Positions 42,236-50,884 of a stretch of 64,000 bases of DNA are shown here, piece after piece. Each line of letters starts with the position of its first letter. Position 1 is the first letter of the stretch. Origin of the DNA: CAZQQU01 sp964595625 (lineage in GTDB: Bacteria > Bacteroidota > Bacteroidia > Flavobacteriales > Flavobacteriaceae); assembly GCA_964595625.1 (NCBI GenBank), contig CAZQQU010000003.1, positions 124,001-188,000 of the forward strand. Reading direction: 5' to 3'. The position numbers and the translations under genes were made by a program. Under the pieces are notes generated by a model that saw only the letters and a program-made list of their open reading frames with translations, was not told the DNA's origin and searched no databases.

Positions 42236-42853
42236 TTATAGGGTTTTTAAACGGATTTGTAAAGGCATATTATGATGGTCTATTAGTATTTCTTCAGCAA
42301 CGTTATCTGAAATCCCTTCAAAGTAAACGCTTAGCTTTTCTTTGAATTGCGAAGCCAAGGTTATTTTTTTTATAATTTTTTCAGAAGTGAGCCATAAAAA
42401 CACATTTTTTTTTCGGTAGGTGCTTCCGTAAATATAACCCGACTCCGTTCGGCCTTTTTTGTGTGTTTCAAAGTTTTCTTGCACCAGCAAAGATATGTCG
42501 TTGGCTAAGGTTTTTAAAATTATTTTTTTGTCTAAATGAGGAACAACGCTGTGTTTTTGATACCCTTCGGGAAAAAGAGTCATATCGAGCAAGGTGTTCC
42601 CAAACTCCGTGGTAAGTACTATACGATGAGAAGAAATAGTCGTTTTTTTTAAAATAAATAGACCGCTGAACTCGTGGCCATATACGGTAATGCCGGCTCG
42701 ATAAACATAATCTCGGTCGGGGTCTGCAAAATAGGAGTTGTGAATCGTTTCAGAGAGAATTTCTTCATCTGTAAAGACCGGTTGATACGTACGACAGGAT
42801 TGAAGTAGAACCACCCAACTAAAACCTAAAAATAGCGTCGTCCACTTTTTCAT
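42236..42853 (-). CDS. Lipoprotein of the flexirubin cluster
   Basis: 205 residues from the ATG at 42853 (the frame's first ATG at 42904 lacks a signal and is rejected). Lipobox LLQSC at about residue 18-22, then a beta-rich domain (YRAGITVYGHEFSGLFIL, TTEFGNTLLDMTLFPEG) with no known motif. Its start overlaps the LolA-like gene end by 35 bases. The layout LolA, lipoprotein, beta-barrel resembles a lipid-carrier relay to the outer membrane; a LolB-like acceptor role is a reasonable guess. Confidence 0.75.
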   Translation of the reverse strand: MKKWTTLFLGFSWVVLLQSCRTYQPVFTDEEILSETIHNSYFADPDRDYVYRAGITVYGHEFSGLFILKKTTISSHRIVLTTEFGNTLLDMTLFPEGYQKHSVVPHLDKKIILKTLANDISLLVQENFETHKKGRTESGYIYGSTYRKKNVFLWLTSEKIIKKITLASQFKEKLSVYFEGISDNVAEEILIDHHNMPLQIRLKTL

Positions 42854-43442
42854 TAATACGTTGGTTTTTAAATACAATATGGGTATAGTCTTCGGAGGTT
42901 TCAACCAGCTTTACCTCTGAAACTATAGCATCTGGTGTAAAATACAGTTCCACTTGATGGATAAACCCTTGGAGTTCTTTTTGGGTGGGAATTAAAACCA
43001 CAATTCGGTGGTTGGCCTCCTTAAAAAATTGAAATTTGAAATCAGGAAGTGTAAATACATCCCCACTAATACTACTGGCAATCAGTTGGTTTATTTTAGA
43101 GAAAACCGAATGATTTCCAGCTTCGACCGTATGTTTTTTTCCTTGGTCATCGATATAAATTTTATTTTCGGTAAAGCGTATACTATATTCAAAAGGATCG
43201 GTGTATTTCCACAATAATCGGGCTGGAGTTTGTAAGATCATTTCTCCGCTACTATAGATGTCATTGGAAAGAAAAGAAAGGTGTTTGGCTTGTGTAAACT
43301 GGGTTTTAATAGTTTTAATTTCTTGATTTTTAGCCACCACAGATTTCTTTAGAGATTCTATTTCATTTTGGTTCATAGGGCTTCGTTGGCTCCACACCGA
43401 AAAGGAAAGGAAGGCAAGTAAAAAGAGAATGTTATATTTCAT
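42819..43442 (-). CDS. LolA-like periplasmic lipoprotein/lipid carrier
   Basis: 207 residues, signal peptide (MKYNILFLLAFLSFSVWSQ), then the LolA/LolB fold: an incomplete beta-barrel that binds acyl chains (IKTIKTQFTQAKHLSFLS, YSSGEMILQTPARLLWKY, VFKNQRINEKVDDAIFRF). Aryl polyene clusters typically carry such a LolA homologue; here it likely chaperones the hydrophobic pigment through the periplasm rather than ordinary lipoproteins. Overlaps the deacetylase gene by 11 bases. Confidence 0.88.
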   Translation of the reverse strand: MKYNILFLLAFLSFSVWSQRSPMNQNEIESLKKSVVAKNQEIKTIKTQFTQAKHLSFLSNDIYSSGEMILQTPARLLWKYTDPFEYSIRFTENKIYIDDQGKKHTVEAGNHSVFSKINQLIASSISGDVFTLPDFKFQFFKEANHRIVVLIPTQKELQGFIHQVELYFTPDAIVSEVKLVETSEDYTHIVFKNQRINEKVDDAIFRF

Positions 43443-44196
43443 AGTCCAGCATTTTATCTATCGTAATTAGGGTATAATTTTCCGCTTTTAAAAATAGCAA
43501 TAACTGTTCCACGACGTTTACTGTTTTCAGGGAAGTGTCATGAAACAACACCACACTACCGGGCTGAATTCGTTTTTGAACACGGTGAAATAGTTTTTTT
43601 TCATCGGAAATACAAGTGTCCAAAGACCGAACATTCCAGCCGATCACCTGTTGGCCAAGAGTTTTGACCGCTTGAGCAATATGGGGATTGAGTACACCAA
43701 AGGGCGGACGAAATCCGCAGGAGTGGGCACCGTATTGTTTGAATAAATTGTCTGTATGTTGAATTTCACGTTGAATTGAGGCACTGGACAAAAATCCAAT
43801 TACAGGGCTGTGTGTATAGGTATGATTTCCCACGCTGTGACCTCGAACGAGTATTTTTTGAAAGATTTCGGGATGTTTTTCAATCTGTTTTCCTATACAA
43901 AAAAAAGTGGCTTTGACTTGGTATTTATCTAACAGGTCTAACAAGGAGAGTGTAGCAGGATGAGGACCGTCATCAAAAGTAAGACTGACGACCTTAGATT
44001 GCGTTTTTTTTAGCCCTGAAAAACTTTGGATAAAAAAATCAGATTGAATAGTTAATGACTTTATAAACACAAAGACAATACCCGCCGTAACGAGTACTCC
44101 CGCAACCCAACCACCAATCCATCCGAGAGACCACAAAGCTAAAGCTCCGAGGAGGAGGATTATAAAAGCACGTATAAATGTTTGAAAATGAATCAT
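43432..44196 (-). CDS. Polysaccharide-deacetylase-family protein
   Basis: 254 residues. Two N-terminal hydrophobic segments (about 8-22 and 27-44) anchor it in the inner membrane; the NodB domain follows (about 65-250). Metal and catalytic motifs are intact: VSLTFDDGPHP (about 68-78), GHSVGNHTYTH (about 114-124) and the RPPFGVLNP loop (about 162-170). Family members remove acetyl groups from sugars or related amides/esters. Its substrate in pigment biosynthesis is unknown. Stop overlaps LolA start, start overlaps the CLF-like gene by 4 bases. Confidence 0.85.
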   Translation of the reverse strand: MIHFQTFIRAFIILLLGALALWSLGWIGGWVAGVLVTAGIVFVFIKSLTIQSDFFIQSFSGLKKTQSKVVSLTFDDGPHPATLSLLDLLDKYQVKATFFCIGKQIEKHPEIFQKILVRGHSVGNHTYTHSPVIGFLSSASIQREIQHTDNLFKQYGAHSCGFRPPFGVLNPHIAQAVKTLGQQVIGWNVRSLDTCISDEKKLFHRVQKRIQPGSVVLFHDTSLKTVNVVEQLLLFLKAENYTLITIDKMLDYEI

Positions 44197-45251
44197 TTTC
44201 TAAGAATTACCAGGCTGTGGTCTTGACCTAAATATTGATTGTATAACAAAACCGTTTGATAGTTTTTTTTGTCTATTTGATTCCAACGTAAGTGCTCAGG
44301 TATTTGCTGGTTTTGGAGCAATTTCAAGCTGGTCCACAATCCAAAACCGGAAGCGGTGGGAAATTCCCCTGAGTGCTGTTTATAGACTATATGAGTGCTT
44401 GCTGGAAAGAGTTTGGCGGCCTGTTGGTAATAGATTTCATCACGTATATCGCCATTGTTTCCCAAGACCAACAAGTCAATTTCCTCCATGCGCAAACCTT
44501 GATTGGCTAGGGTTGTTTGAATAAAGGATTCCAGCTGTTGTGGAGCCAAGGTGTTTTGTATGGCAACTCCTTCGAGAGTGGCGTAGGTAGAAGACTTGGG
44601 TTGGTTTTCCAAAACAAAAAAGGCAGCGCCTTCTCCCCAAACAGCGCCTTTAGAAACCGGAGTAAACACTTCTGTTGGAGAAACAGGATTGGGTTTTATA
44701 AAATCAACCAATTCGTAAAGCATAAGCGTATACGGTGAAGTTTCATCGATTCCTCCAACTAACACCGAGTTACAGTCAAGGTCATTTAATTGAAATTGAG
44801 CGTCTAGTAACGCCGATTCCAAAGAGACAGACCCGTTGACGTAGGTAAAGTTATAGCCTGTACAGCCAAGATCCAAGGCCACTTGTCCGGCTACCGTATT
44901 GTGAGTAGATTGTATAAAGGCTGTTGGAGTTAAAAATTGTTCTTGGTTGTCTAAAACAGCTCGTAAAAACTTTTCAGAATCGGCTAAACAGCCCAATCCG
45001 GTTCCAGTAATTATAGCGTCTAGAGTGTTTAGTTGTGCTTCCTCTAAGGCTTTTTTGGATGCGGCAATTCCCATTTTAATGGCTTTAGACATCCGGCGAG
45101 CGGCGGCGGGAGGAATCATTTCTTTATAGGATGGCTCTTGGGCGTAACGCACATTTTCTGTAGATGGATGGGGTAGCTCCCAAGGAAATTTTTCTTCATA
45201 ACTCGCCTGAGCTGATATACACCCTATTCCGTTGATATATACTTTTTTCAT
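44193..45251 (-). CDS. Ketosynthase-like protein without active-site Cys (chain-length-factor type)
   Basis: 352 residues, thiolase fold of the FabF type. At the nucleophile position the sequence reads YVNGSVSLESA (about 137-147) with no cysteine, and the first histidine motif is replaced (VLGNNGDIRD instead of a typical AHGT). Only the second histidine region remains (YKQHSGEFPTASGFG). This is the hallmark of a chain-length-factor subunit that pairs with an active ketosynthase. The next gene (45252-46445) has the intact triad with zero spacing, so the two would form a heterodimer that sets polyene length. Confidence 0.85.
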   Translation of the reverse strand: MKKVYINGIGCISAQASYEEKFPWELPHPSTENVRYAQEPSYKEMIPPAAARRMSKAIKMGIAASKKALEEAQLNTLDAIITGTGLGCLADSEKFLRAVLDNQEQFLTPTAFIQSTHNTVAGQVALDLGCTGYNFTYVNGSVSLESALLDAQFQLNDLDCNSVLVGGIDETSPYTLMLYELVDFIKPNPVSPTEVFTPVSKGAVWGEGAAFFVLENQPKSSTYATLEGVAIQNTLAPQQLESFIQTTLANQGLRMEEIDLLVLGNNGDIRDEIYYQQAAKLFPASTHIVYKQHSGEFPTASGFGLWTSLKLLQNQQIPEHLRWNQIDKKNYQTVLLYNQYLGQDHSLVILRK

Positions 45252-46445
45252 TTATTTTTTTGAAAAAATTAAAGCCGAACAATTTCCTCCAAACCCAAAC
45301 GAATTGGACAGCACATGGGTAAGTTCTTTTTGTAGCAGAGTGGTTTGAGGGATTAAATCAAATTCTTCCATCGAGGTGGAAAAATTTTTATTAGGAAATA
45401 CTACGTTGTGTTGTAACGCTAAGATACTGTATACGGCTTCAATGGCAGCGGCTGCCGCCAAAGTATGACCCGTATAGGGTTTGGTAGAGCTAAAATCCGG
45501 GGTGTTGTTGCCAAAAATACGTAAAAAAGCTCGTCCTTCCGACAAATCGTTATTCACTGTCGCCGTACCATGAGCATTGATATAACTGATATCTTGGGGA
45601 GTCAATTGGGCTTTTTGCAAGGCTTTTTGCATAGCTAGAAAAGCGCCTTGGCCATTTTCGGAAGAGGCGGTTTGATGAAAAGCATCGTTAGCATTGCCGT
45701 AACCGCTAAGATAGGCCAAAACTTTTTTGGGTTTTTGTTCCAAAAGGCGGGGCGACTCCAGGACTAAATAGGCCGCTGCTTCTCCCAGGTTTAAGCCTTT
45801 ACGATGGTTATCAAAAGGGGTGTTTTCTTCGTCGGATAAAATCATCAACGAATTAAAACCGTTGATTGTAAATAGCGATAGGGCATCTGCACCCCCAACG
45901 AGTACCCGGTCTAAAGTGCCTGATTCTATAAGCTGAGCACCAAACATAATCGCATTGGCTGCCGAAGAGCAGGCCGTACTTACGGTTGTCACCAAGCCCT
46001 GTAAACCCAGGTATGAGGCAGTAAGTTGGGTTACTTCACCAGCATTGTGGCTTAATATAAAACGCTGTATATCCGGTTGGTGGGGATAGTCATAAAAATG
46101 CTTTTCGGTTTGATCCATTCCCCCTACGCTGGTCGCCGAGACCAATCCGGTTTTAAATTGGTTGATGTCCTCAATACCGGCATCCATTACGGCTTGCTGT
46201 GCGGCATAGGTAGCTAACATAGCGGTTCGGGGGAATCGGTGGTTGGAAGGCAATTGTAAAAGTTCTTCCAGTTGGGTATTCGAATATTTGATCTCTCCAA
46301 ATTTTAAACGGTCTTGGTGTATAGTAGACAAGTAATCGGTAGTAGTTAAGCCCGTTTTACCTTGCACTAATGCGGCCAAGTTTTCGTTGGCATTTTGGCC
46401 AATAGAAGAGATAATACCCATCCCGGTAATTGCCACTTTTGCCAT
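45252..46445 (-). CDS. Beta-ketoacyl-ACP synthase II-like (active ketosynthase of the pair)
   Basis: 397 residues. Catalytic triad visible: nucleophile in VSTACSSAANAI (Cys159), first His in INAHGTATVNND (about 293-304) and second His in PYTGHTLAAAA (about 327-337). N-terminal AITGMGIISSIG is typical. Catalyses decarboxylative condensation of malonyl-ACP with the growing chain; partner of the downstream chain-length-factor-like protein. One base separates it from the upstream ACP gene. Confidence 0.9.
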   Translation of the reverse strand: MAKVAITGMGIISSIGQNANENLAALVQGKTGLTTTDYLSTIHQDRLKFGEIKYSNTQLEELLQLPSNHRFPRTAMLATYAAQQAVMDAGIEDINQFKTGLVSATSVGGMDQTEKHFYDYPHQPDIQRFILSHNAGEVTQLTASYLGLQGLVTTVSTACSSAANAIMFGAQLIESGTLDRVLVGGADALSLFTINGFNSLMILSDEENTPFDNHRKGLNLGEAAAYLVLESPRLLEQKPKKVLAYLSGYGNANDAFHQTASSENGQGAFLAMQKALQKAQLTPQDISYINAHGTATVNNDLSEGRAFLRIFGNNTPDFSSTKPYTGHTLAAAAAIEAVYSILALQHNVVFPNKNFSTSMEEFDLIPQTTLLQKELTHVLSNSFGFGGNCSALIFSKK

Positions 46446-46446
46446 G

Positions 46447-46704
46447 TTATTTGGTTCTTTTTTGCTGAATAAATTCAGCCATGGTATTAATTGATTTAAA
46501 AACGGTTTTACCTTCTTTAGGATCGGCTAATTTGATTCCGTAGTCTTTATCTAAAAGCACAATCAGCTCCAACGCATCGATTGAATCGAGCCCCAGGCCG
46601 TCTCCAAAAAGCGCATCATCGTCTTGGATATCTTTCGGTTGGATGTCTTCTAGATTGAGGACCTCAATAATTTTTACTTTTAATTCTTGTTTTAATGTAT
46701 CCAT
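46447..46704 (-). CDS. Acyl carrier protein (first of two in the cluster)
   Basis: 85 residues, acidic. The phosphopantetheine serine lies in GLGLDSIDALELIVLL (about residues 36-51; DSID). Carries the growing chain for the neighbouring ketosynthases. A second ACP is at 56212. It is distinct from the housekeeping AcpP (expected sequence DSLDTVEL-like), consistent with a dedicated pathway. Confidence 0.9.
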   Translation of the reverse strand: MDTLKQELKVKIIEVLNLEDIQPKDIQDDDALFGDGLGLDSIDALELIVLLDKDYGIKLADPKEGKTVFKSINTMAEFIQQKRTK

Positions 46705-46707
46705 AAT

Positions 46708-47319
46708 TTAAGATTTATATAGTTCGTTTAATGTTTCTACGGTATGGGGCCAAGCCCCCGATTTATCCACCAAATATACCTGGGCTTGGTAGTGGTCGTT
46801 GATCATTTCTACCCACCCACAAAGAACTTTTTCGGCTTTTCCGGACTCTAAAAGAGTTTGGGTATATTGGGTCATAAATTCCGAATTAAATTTATCAAAA
46901 ACAAAAAAAGTATTTTCGGATTTTAACTGATGTCTGATGGCAATTTCGCCCAAGCAAATATTGGGCAAAGTATAAACAAATACAGCTGGGCTGGGGTAAT
47001 AATTGGACGGATCGGCGATGCTGTTCAAATGCTTTAGGTCGGTATCTAAACTCGAGGAACGATTGGCAAAAACCAAGGCAATATCCGAGTTGGATATTTC
47101 TGATGGGAGGCTCTGAAACACCAATTCACTGGTTATAAAAGCCAATTTGCTAAGCGCATCCATCTTAAAAAACTTAGGGTAAGAAATCCCTGTGGATTGA
47201 TACAAATCTTTGAGAAATGTGTCTGTGCTGCTTGCCGAATACCGGCTTGTTTTGCCGTTGATAATCACACGGCCGGGTATCAGTTCACAATAGGCAGATA
47301 TGTAATAGTGAGCTTTCAA
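46708..47319 (-). CDS. Half-length ketosynthase-like protein
   Basis: 203 residues that align by eye with only the N-terminal half of FabF-type ketosynthases: SEISNSDIALVFANRSSSLDTDL, then YTLPNICLGEIAIRHQL where a full enzyme has SNGVAG-RIA, followed by a segment with no active-site cysteine (FFVFDKFNSEF) and KAEKVLCGWVEM in the position of the D-x-ML-x-GG-x-E strand. No second half follows in any frame before the ACP gene. It cannot be catalytic alone; it may be a structural subunit of a ketosynthase complex. Spacing to both neighbours is 1-3 bases. Confidence 0.75.
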   Translation of the reverse strand: MKAHYYISAYCELIPGRVIINGKTSRYSASSTDTFLKDLYQSTGISYPKFFKMDALSKLAFITSELVFQSLPSEISNSDIALVFANRSSSLDTDLKHLNSIADPSNYYPSPAVFVYTLPNICLGEIAIRHQLKSENTFFVFDKFNSEFMTQYTQTLLESGKAEKVLCGWVEMINDHYQAQVYLVDKSGAWPHTVETLNELYKS

Positions 47320-47320
47320 A

Positions 47321-48442
47321 CTACGAGATTTTTTTTACTATAACAGCGGCATTGCTACCTCCAAATCCTGAGGCTGTTTTGAGCAATGTTTGAAGCGGTG
47401 CGTTTTGGTTTTCTAAGAGGAGACGAATGGGTTTAGAAACCCCTCCTTCTTTTGATCCTAATGATTGAATCAGCATATTTTCTTGTACACTTTTTAAAGC
47501 GACCACCAATTCCAATAAACCCGATGCTCCCAAGGTATGTCCAAAATAGGCTTTTAAACTGTTGGTGGGTACGTTGGATAAACCACACTGATGAAATGCT
47601 AAGGATTCCATTTCGTCATTATAAAGAGTAGCGGTACCGTGGGCGGATAGGTAGTCAATTTCTTGGGCGGAGAGTTGGGCTTCCGCCAAAGCTCTTTGAA
47701 TGCTTTTGGCGAGACCTTCTCCGGTTCGGGAGGGTCCTGAAATATGATTGGCATCGTTGACTGCCCCTTCTCCCAAAATTTCAAAACTTCCGGCTCTTGT
47801 ATGGGTGTCCATGTAAATGGCAGCAGCGGCCTCTCCTAAGTTGATACCGTCCCGATCGGGACTGTATGGAGCACAGCGAGTTTTGCTCAATGCCATAAAC
47901 GATTCAAACCCGGCCATCACAAACTCCGAAAGTTCGTCGCCCGCCACAACAAAAGCATTTTTATAGCTACCTGATTGGAGTAGTCGTTTGGCTACCAAAA
48001 CCGCCATGACTCCCGAGACACAGGCGTTTGACACTACCACGGGCGGGGTGTTAAAACCCAACTGTTTGGCCACTATTTGAGCAGTATGGTACAAATGAGT
48101 TTCGGGTGCTGGGGGCGACTCCTTTTTTAGTAAGTTGATGTTTCCTTTGGTGGTAGACAATATCAAGAGGGAGTGCTCGGTTACCGGGTGTTTTTCTACA
48201 AGCGGCTGCAGAGCTAAAAGCAACATTTTCTCCAAGCGGCTCGTTGTTGTTTTAATGGAAAATTGTTTTGTAAAATCGCTTTCAATACGATGGGTGTCCA
48301 AGTAGCCCGTATAGAACTCCTCTCCCGGCCTTTTTTTTACTCCAGACCGGTTATTGAGCAATTGGTTCCATACTTCTTGGATGTTCATTCCCAAGGGAGT
48401 GATACAGTTATAGGAGTGTATGTAGGTAAGGGGCCGTGGCAT
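47321..48442 (-). CDS. Beta-ketoacyl-ACP synthase
   Basis: 373 residues, FabF-like. Active-site cysteine in VVSNACVSGVMAV (Cys141), histidines in LSAHGTATLYND (about 260-271) and AYFGHTLGASG (about 293-303). N-terminal THIHS is short compared with housekeeping FabF. In aryl polyene clusters such an enzyme often initiates chain building with the aryl starter or works with the half-length partner encoded next (1-base gap). Confidence 0.88.
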   Translation of the reverse strand: MPRPLTYIHSYNCITPLGMNIQEVWNQLLNNRSGVKKRPGEEFYTGYLDTHRIESDFTKQFSIKTTTSRLEKMLLLALQPLVEKHPVTEHSLLILSTTKGNINLLKKESPPAPETHLYHTAQIVAKQLGFNTPPVVVSNACVSGVMAVLVAKRLLQSGSYKNAFVVAGDELSEFVMAGFESFMALSKTRCAPYSPDRDGINLGEAAAAIYMDTHTRAGSFEILGEGAVNDANHISGPSRTGEGLAKSIQRALAEAQLSAQEIDYLSAHGTATLYNDEMESLAFHQCGLSNVPTNSLKAYFGHTLGASGLLELVVALKSVQENMLIQSLGSKEGGVSKPIRLLLENQNAPLQTLLKTASGFGGSNAAVIVKKIS

Positions 48443-48443
48443 T

Positions 48444-48887
48444 TTAAATCAAGTTCATGTTCTTTTTCCACTTTTCGAAAAAAGGCGGGTTGTTAAGAAT
48501 CAAATTTCCGCTGTTGTCGGTAAAAACTTGGGTGGTTTCCCCAGTACAGACTAACTGATTTTGAGAATTGTATAAGGCATAAGTAAAGACCATTTTAGCG
48601 GCCTGTTGATTGACAAAAGTTGTTTTTACGGTTACTATTTCTCCGTATCGAAGAGGAAGTTTGTTTTCACAAATAAATTTGACTATTGGGGTGGCAAAGC
48701 CATTTTGTTGAATTTGTAAATAATCGATACCGTGTTCTCGACCAAAAGCTTCTCTGCCATCTTCAAAATATTTGATATAATGTCCATGCCAAACGATTCC
48801 CAATGGGTCCGTTTCGTTAAACCGCACCCGGATATCGATATAGGATTTCAGTGTATTGGGGCTATCGGAGTCTTTTGTTTTTGTCAT
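48444..48887 (-). CDS. Hotdog acyl-CoA/ACP thioesterase (YbgC-like)
   Basis: 147 residues, single 4HBT hotdog domain. RVRFNETDPLGIVWHGHYIKYFEDGREAF (about 22-50) contains the catalytic Asp and the conserved W-H-x-x-Y-x-x-(Y/W)-x-E pattern of 4-hydroxybenzoyl-CoA-thioesterase-like enzymes. It could release the finished polyene acid or correct misloaded ACP. Its start overlaps the permease stop by 26 bases and it ends 1 base before the ketosynthase gene. Confidence 0.85.
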   Translation of the reverse strand: MTKTKDSDSPNTLKSYIDIRVRFNETDPLGIVWHGHYIKYFEDGREAFGREHGIDYLQIQQNGFATPIVKFICENKLPLRYGEIVTVKTTFVNQQAAKMVFTYALYNSQNQLVCTGETTQVFTDNSGNLILNNPPFFEKWKKNMNLI

Positions 48888-50139
48888 AAATAACAGCAGC
48901 AGCTACGGTTATAATAAAAAACAAAAGTAGTAAAATAATTTCGGGCAGTATGGAGTATAAATTGCCATTGCGTAAGAGAACATCATAAAAAGAGCGGATT
49001 CCCCAATTCATGGGTGAAATATTCGAAAAAAACTGCATGATTTCGGGCATGGCGAACACCGGGATCCAGATACCTCCAATAGCCGCAAGAATAACCACTG
49101 AGGTGGCTCCAAAGGGAGCGGATTGTTCGGTAGTATTGGCGATAGTACCCAGCAAGATTCCAAAACCGATCGCGGCCAAACCCGAAAAAAGAGCAATTAG
49201 GCTCATTAAGACCAATTTGCCACTTACATCGAGTGCTGGTAACCCGATTTGTGGGAATATATAAATACCTACAGCCACCATTAAGAAAAATTGTATCATA
49301 CAAATGGTCAGATAGGTTACCGTTTTACCGCCGATAACAACCAAATAAGGTATAGGTAGGGTGAGTAAACGAACCGAGGTGCCTTGTTGTTTTTCTTTGA
49401 CTATGTTTATAGAAAGTGGTACGACTATAAAATAGATGGCGAAAAGCGTCCAAGCCGGAACGTTGTGTTGGGTGGTATTGGGTTTAATTTCCCGTTGATT
49501 TTTAACAGGATTAATTTCTTGAAAGGCCAAAAAACTTTCTTGGTCAAAATCTATTTGGATGCCCAGTTCTTCTTCAAAGGCTTGATAAATAGATTCAGTT
49601 TCAATTTTAGAAATTAGTTTTTCAATGGCATTGGTAATACTATTTCTAAAACTCATTTGAGTAGCCGGATCAAAATAGAGTTTGATCTCTTTTTTGTCTA
49701 GGGCTTGGTCTTCCGGATAAGGGGTGGGCTCGGTTTCCACGCCAATATGGGTCAATACTTGAGCCACATTTTGGTTGACCTTGTATTGCAATCCGTCACT
49801 AAGCCCTTGGGGAAGTATGATTCCAAATTGGTAATGGCCTTTAAAAACGAGATCTTCCATGTCCTTTTCGATAAGCGGAATTTGGTTGATGGAAGTAATT
49901 AATTGAAAGACGTGGTTTTCAGAAATTTGATTTTGGATGTTTTCTGAAATTTTGCCTTGGTCGTTGTCAATAAATAATACCGGTATTTCCGATTCGTTTT
50001 CGGTTCTAAAGGTATTGTCTTGTATCAGAGCGATGGTCACTATAAGAATTAGAGGCATAATAAACAGAATTATTAGCCCGCCCAGATCTCGCAGCTGAAG
50101 TATAAACTCTTTCCGTATGGATTGTAAGCACTTATATAG
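48862..50139 (-). CDS. ABC-2-type transporter permease
   Basis: 425 residues from the ATG at 50139 (MLYKCLQSIRKEF); an upstream start at 50178 would add 13 unrelated residues. One N-terminal helix (about 18-40), a large extracytoplasmic domain (about 45-225, acidic, with DKKEIKLYFDPATQMSF), then about five helices to the C-terminus. This is the architecture of DrrB/YhhJ-like export permeases. With the ATPase gene (8-base overlap) it forms a transporter, probably for an intermediate or the pigment. Ends with a 26-base overlap into the thioesterase gene. Confidence 0.88.
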   Translation of the reverse strand, partial: LYKCLQSIRKEFILQLRDLGGLIILFIMPLILIVTIALIQDNTFRTENESEIPVLFIDNDQGKISENIQNQISENHVFQLITSINQIPLIEKDMEDLVFKGHYQFGIILPQGLSDGLQYKVNQNVAQVLTHIGVETEPTPYPEDQALDKKEIKLYFDPATQMSFRNSITNAIEKLISKIETESIYQAFEEELGIQIDFDQESFLAFQEINPVKNQREIKPNTTQHNVPAWTLFAIYFIVVPLSINIVKEKQQGTSVRLLTLPIPYLVVIGGKTVTYLTICMIQFFLMVAVGIYIFPQIGLPALDVSGKLVLMSLIALFSGLAAIGFGILLGTIANTTEQSAPFGATSVVILAAIGGIWIPVFAMPEIMQFFSNISPMNWGIRSFYDVLLRNGNLYSILPEIILLLLFFIITVAAAVIYDKNKRLR

Positions 50140-50884
50140 CATCTCGCAATTCTTTTCCCGTAAGGGCAATAAAAACATCTTCTAAGTTTTTAGCTCCCGG
50201 CACTTGATTGATAAGCTCTTGGGGACTGCCTTGAGCGTACACTTTTCCTTGATCCATAATCGCAATTTGCGTACAAAAATCTTGTGCCTCTATCAAATGG
50301 TGCGAAGTATAGACCAGGGTTGTTTTTTCTTGATTTAATTTTCTAAGAAAATCAATAATGGCATTTTTGGATTGAACATCGACACCCACGGTCGGCTCGT
50401 CAAGAAATAGGATATCGGGCTGGTGTAAAGTTCCTGCGATGAGGTTGACCCGTCGTTTCATCCCCCCTGAAAAAGTATTTATTTTTTTATCAGAAAATTT
50501 TGACAGCCCTAAAAGCGAGAGACCTTCGGTGATTTTATGGGTCAGTTTTTTACCTTTTAAACCGTACATACTTCCAAAATACTGCAGGTTTTCACGAGCC
50601 GTAAGTGTGGGATATAATGCGATGTCTTGAGGGACTACGCCCATACGTTTTTTAATCGCAAAACGATTGTTCTTGTAGGTTTCTCCCAAGATTGTAAAGC
50701 TCCCCGAGCTGGGGTGAATCAGATGGCATAGAATGGAAATTAAGGTGGTTTTTCCAGCTCCGTTAGGGCCTAGGATCCCAAAAATTTCTTGTTGGGCAAT
50801 GGTTAAGTTCAAACCGTTGATAGAATACGCATCGGAAGCCTGGTATTTTTTATACAGATCACGTATTTCTATGGCTGGAATCAT
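50132..50884 (-). CDS. ABC transporter ATP-binding protein
   Basis: 250 residues. Walker A GILGPNGAGKTTLIS (about 34-48), signature FSGGMKRRVNLIAG (about 138-151), Walker B DILFLDEPTVGVD (about 159-171) and the switch His in VYTSHHL. It resembles the DrrA/NatA-type ATPases of export systems. The start codon overlaps the BtrH-like gene by 4 bases. The inverted repeat CCCGTAAGGG lies at 50157-50166 in its 3' end. Confidence 0.92.
   Translation of the reverse strand: MIPAIEIRDLYKKYQASDAYSINGLNLTIAQQEIFGILGPNGAGKTTLISILCHLIHPSSGSFTILGETYKNNRFAIKKRMGVVPQDIALYPTLTARENLQYFGSMYGLKGKKLTHKITEGLSLLGLSKFSDKKINTFSGGMKRRVNLIAGTLHQPDILFLDEPTVGVDVQSKNAIIDFLRKLNQEKTTLVYTSHHLIEAQDFCTQIAIMDQGKVYAQGSPQELINQVPGAKNLEDVFIALTGKELRDAI
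50157..50166. repeat. CCCGTAAGGG inverted repeat at the end of the ABC ATPase gene
   Basis: Third copy of the core found at 6877-6886 and 15563-15572. Here it encodes LTGK, as in rnr. Confidence 0.45.

Noticed and set aside
44193..45251. Calling this protein an active ketosynthase
   Set aside because: No cysteine at the nucleophile position and the first catalytic histidine is missing.
48983..49303. Several open frames overlapping the ABC permease gene in other frames and strands
   Set aside because: The permease frame has coherent membrane segments and coupled neighbours; the others are shadows.
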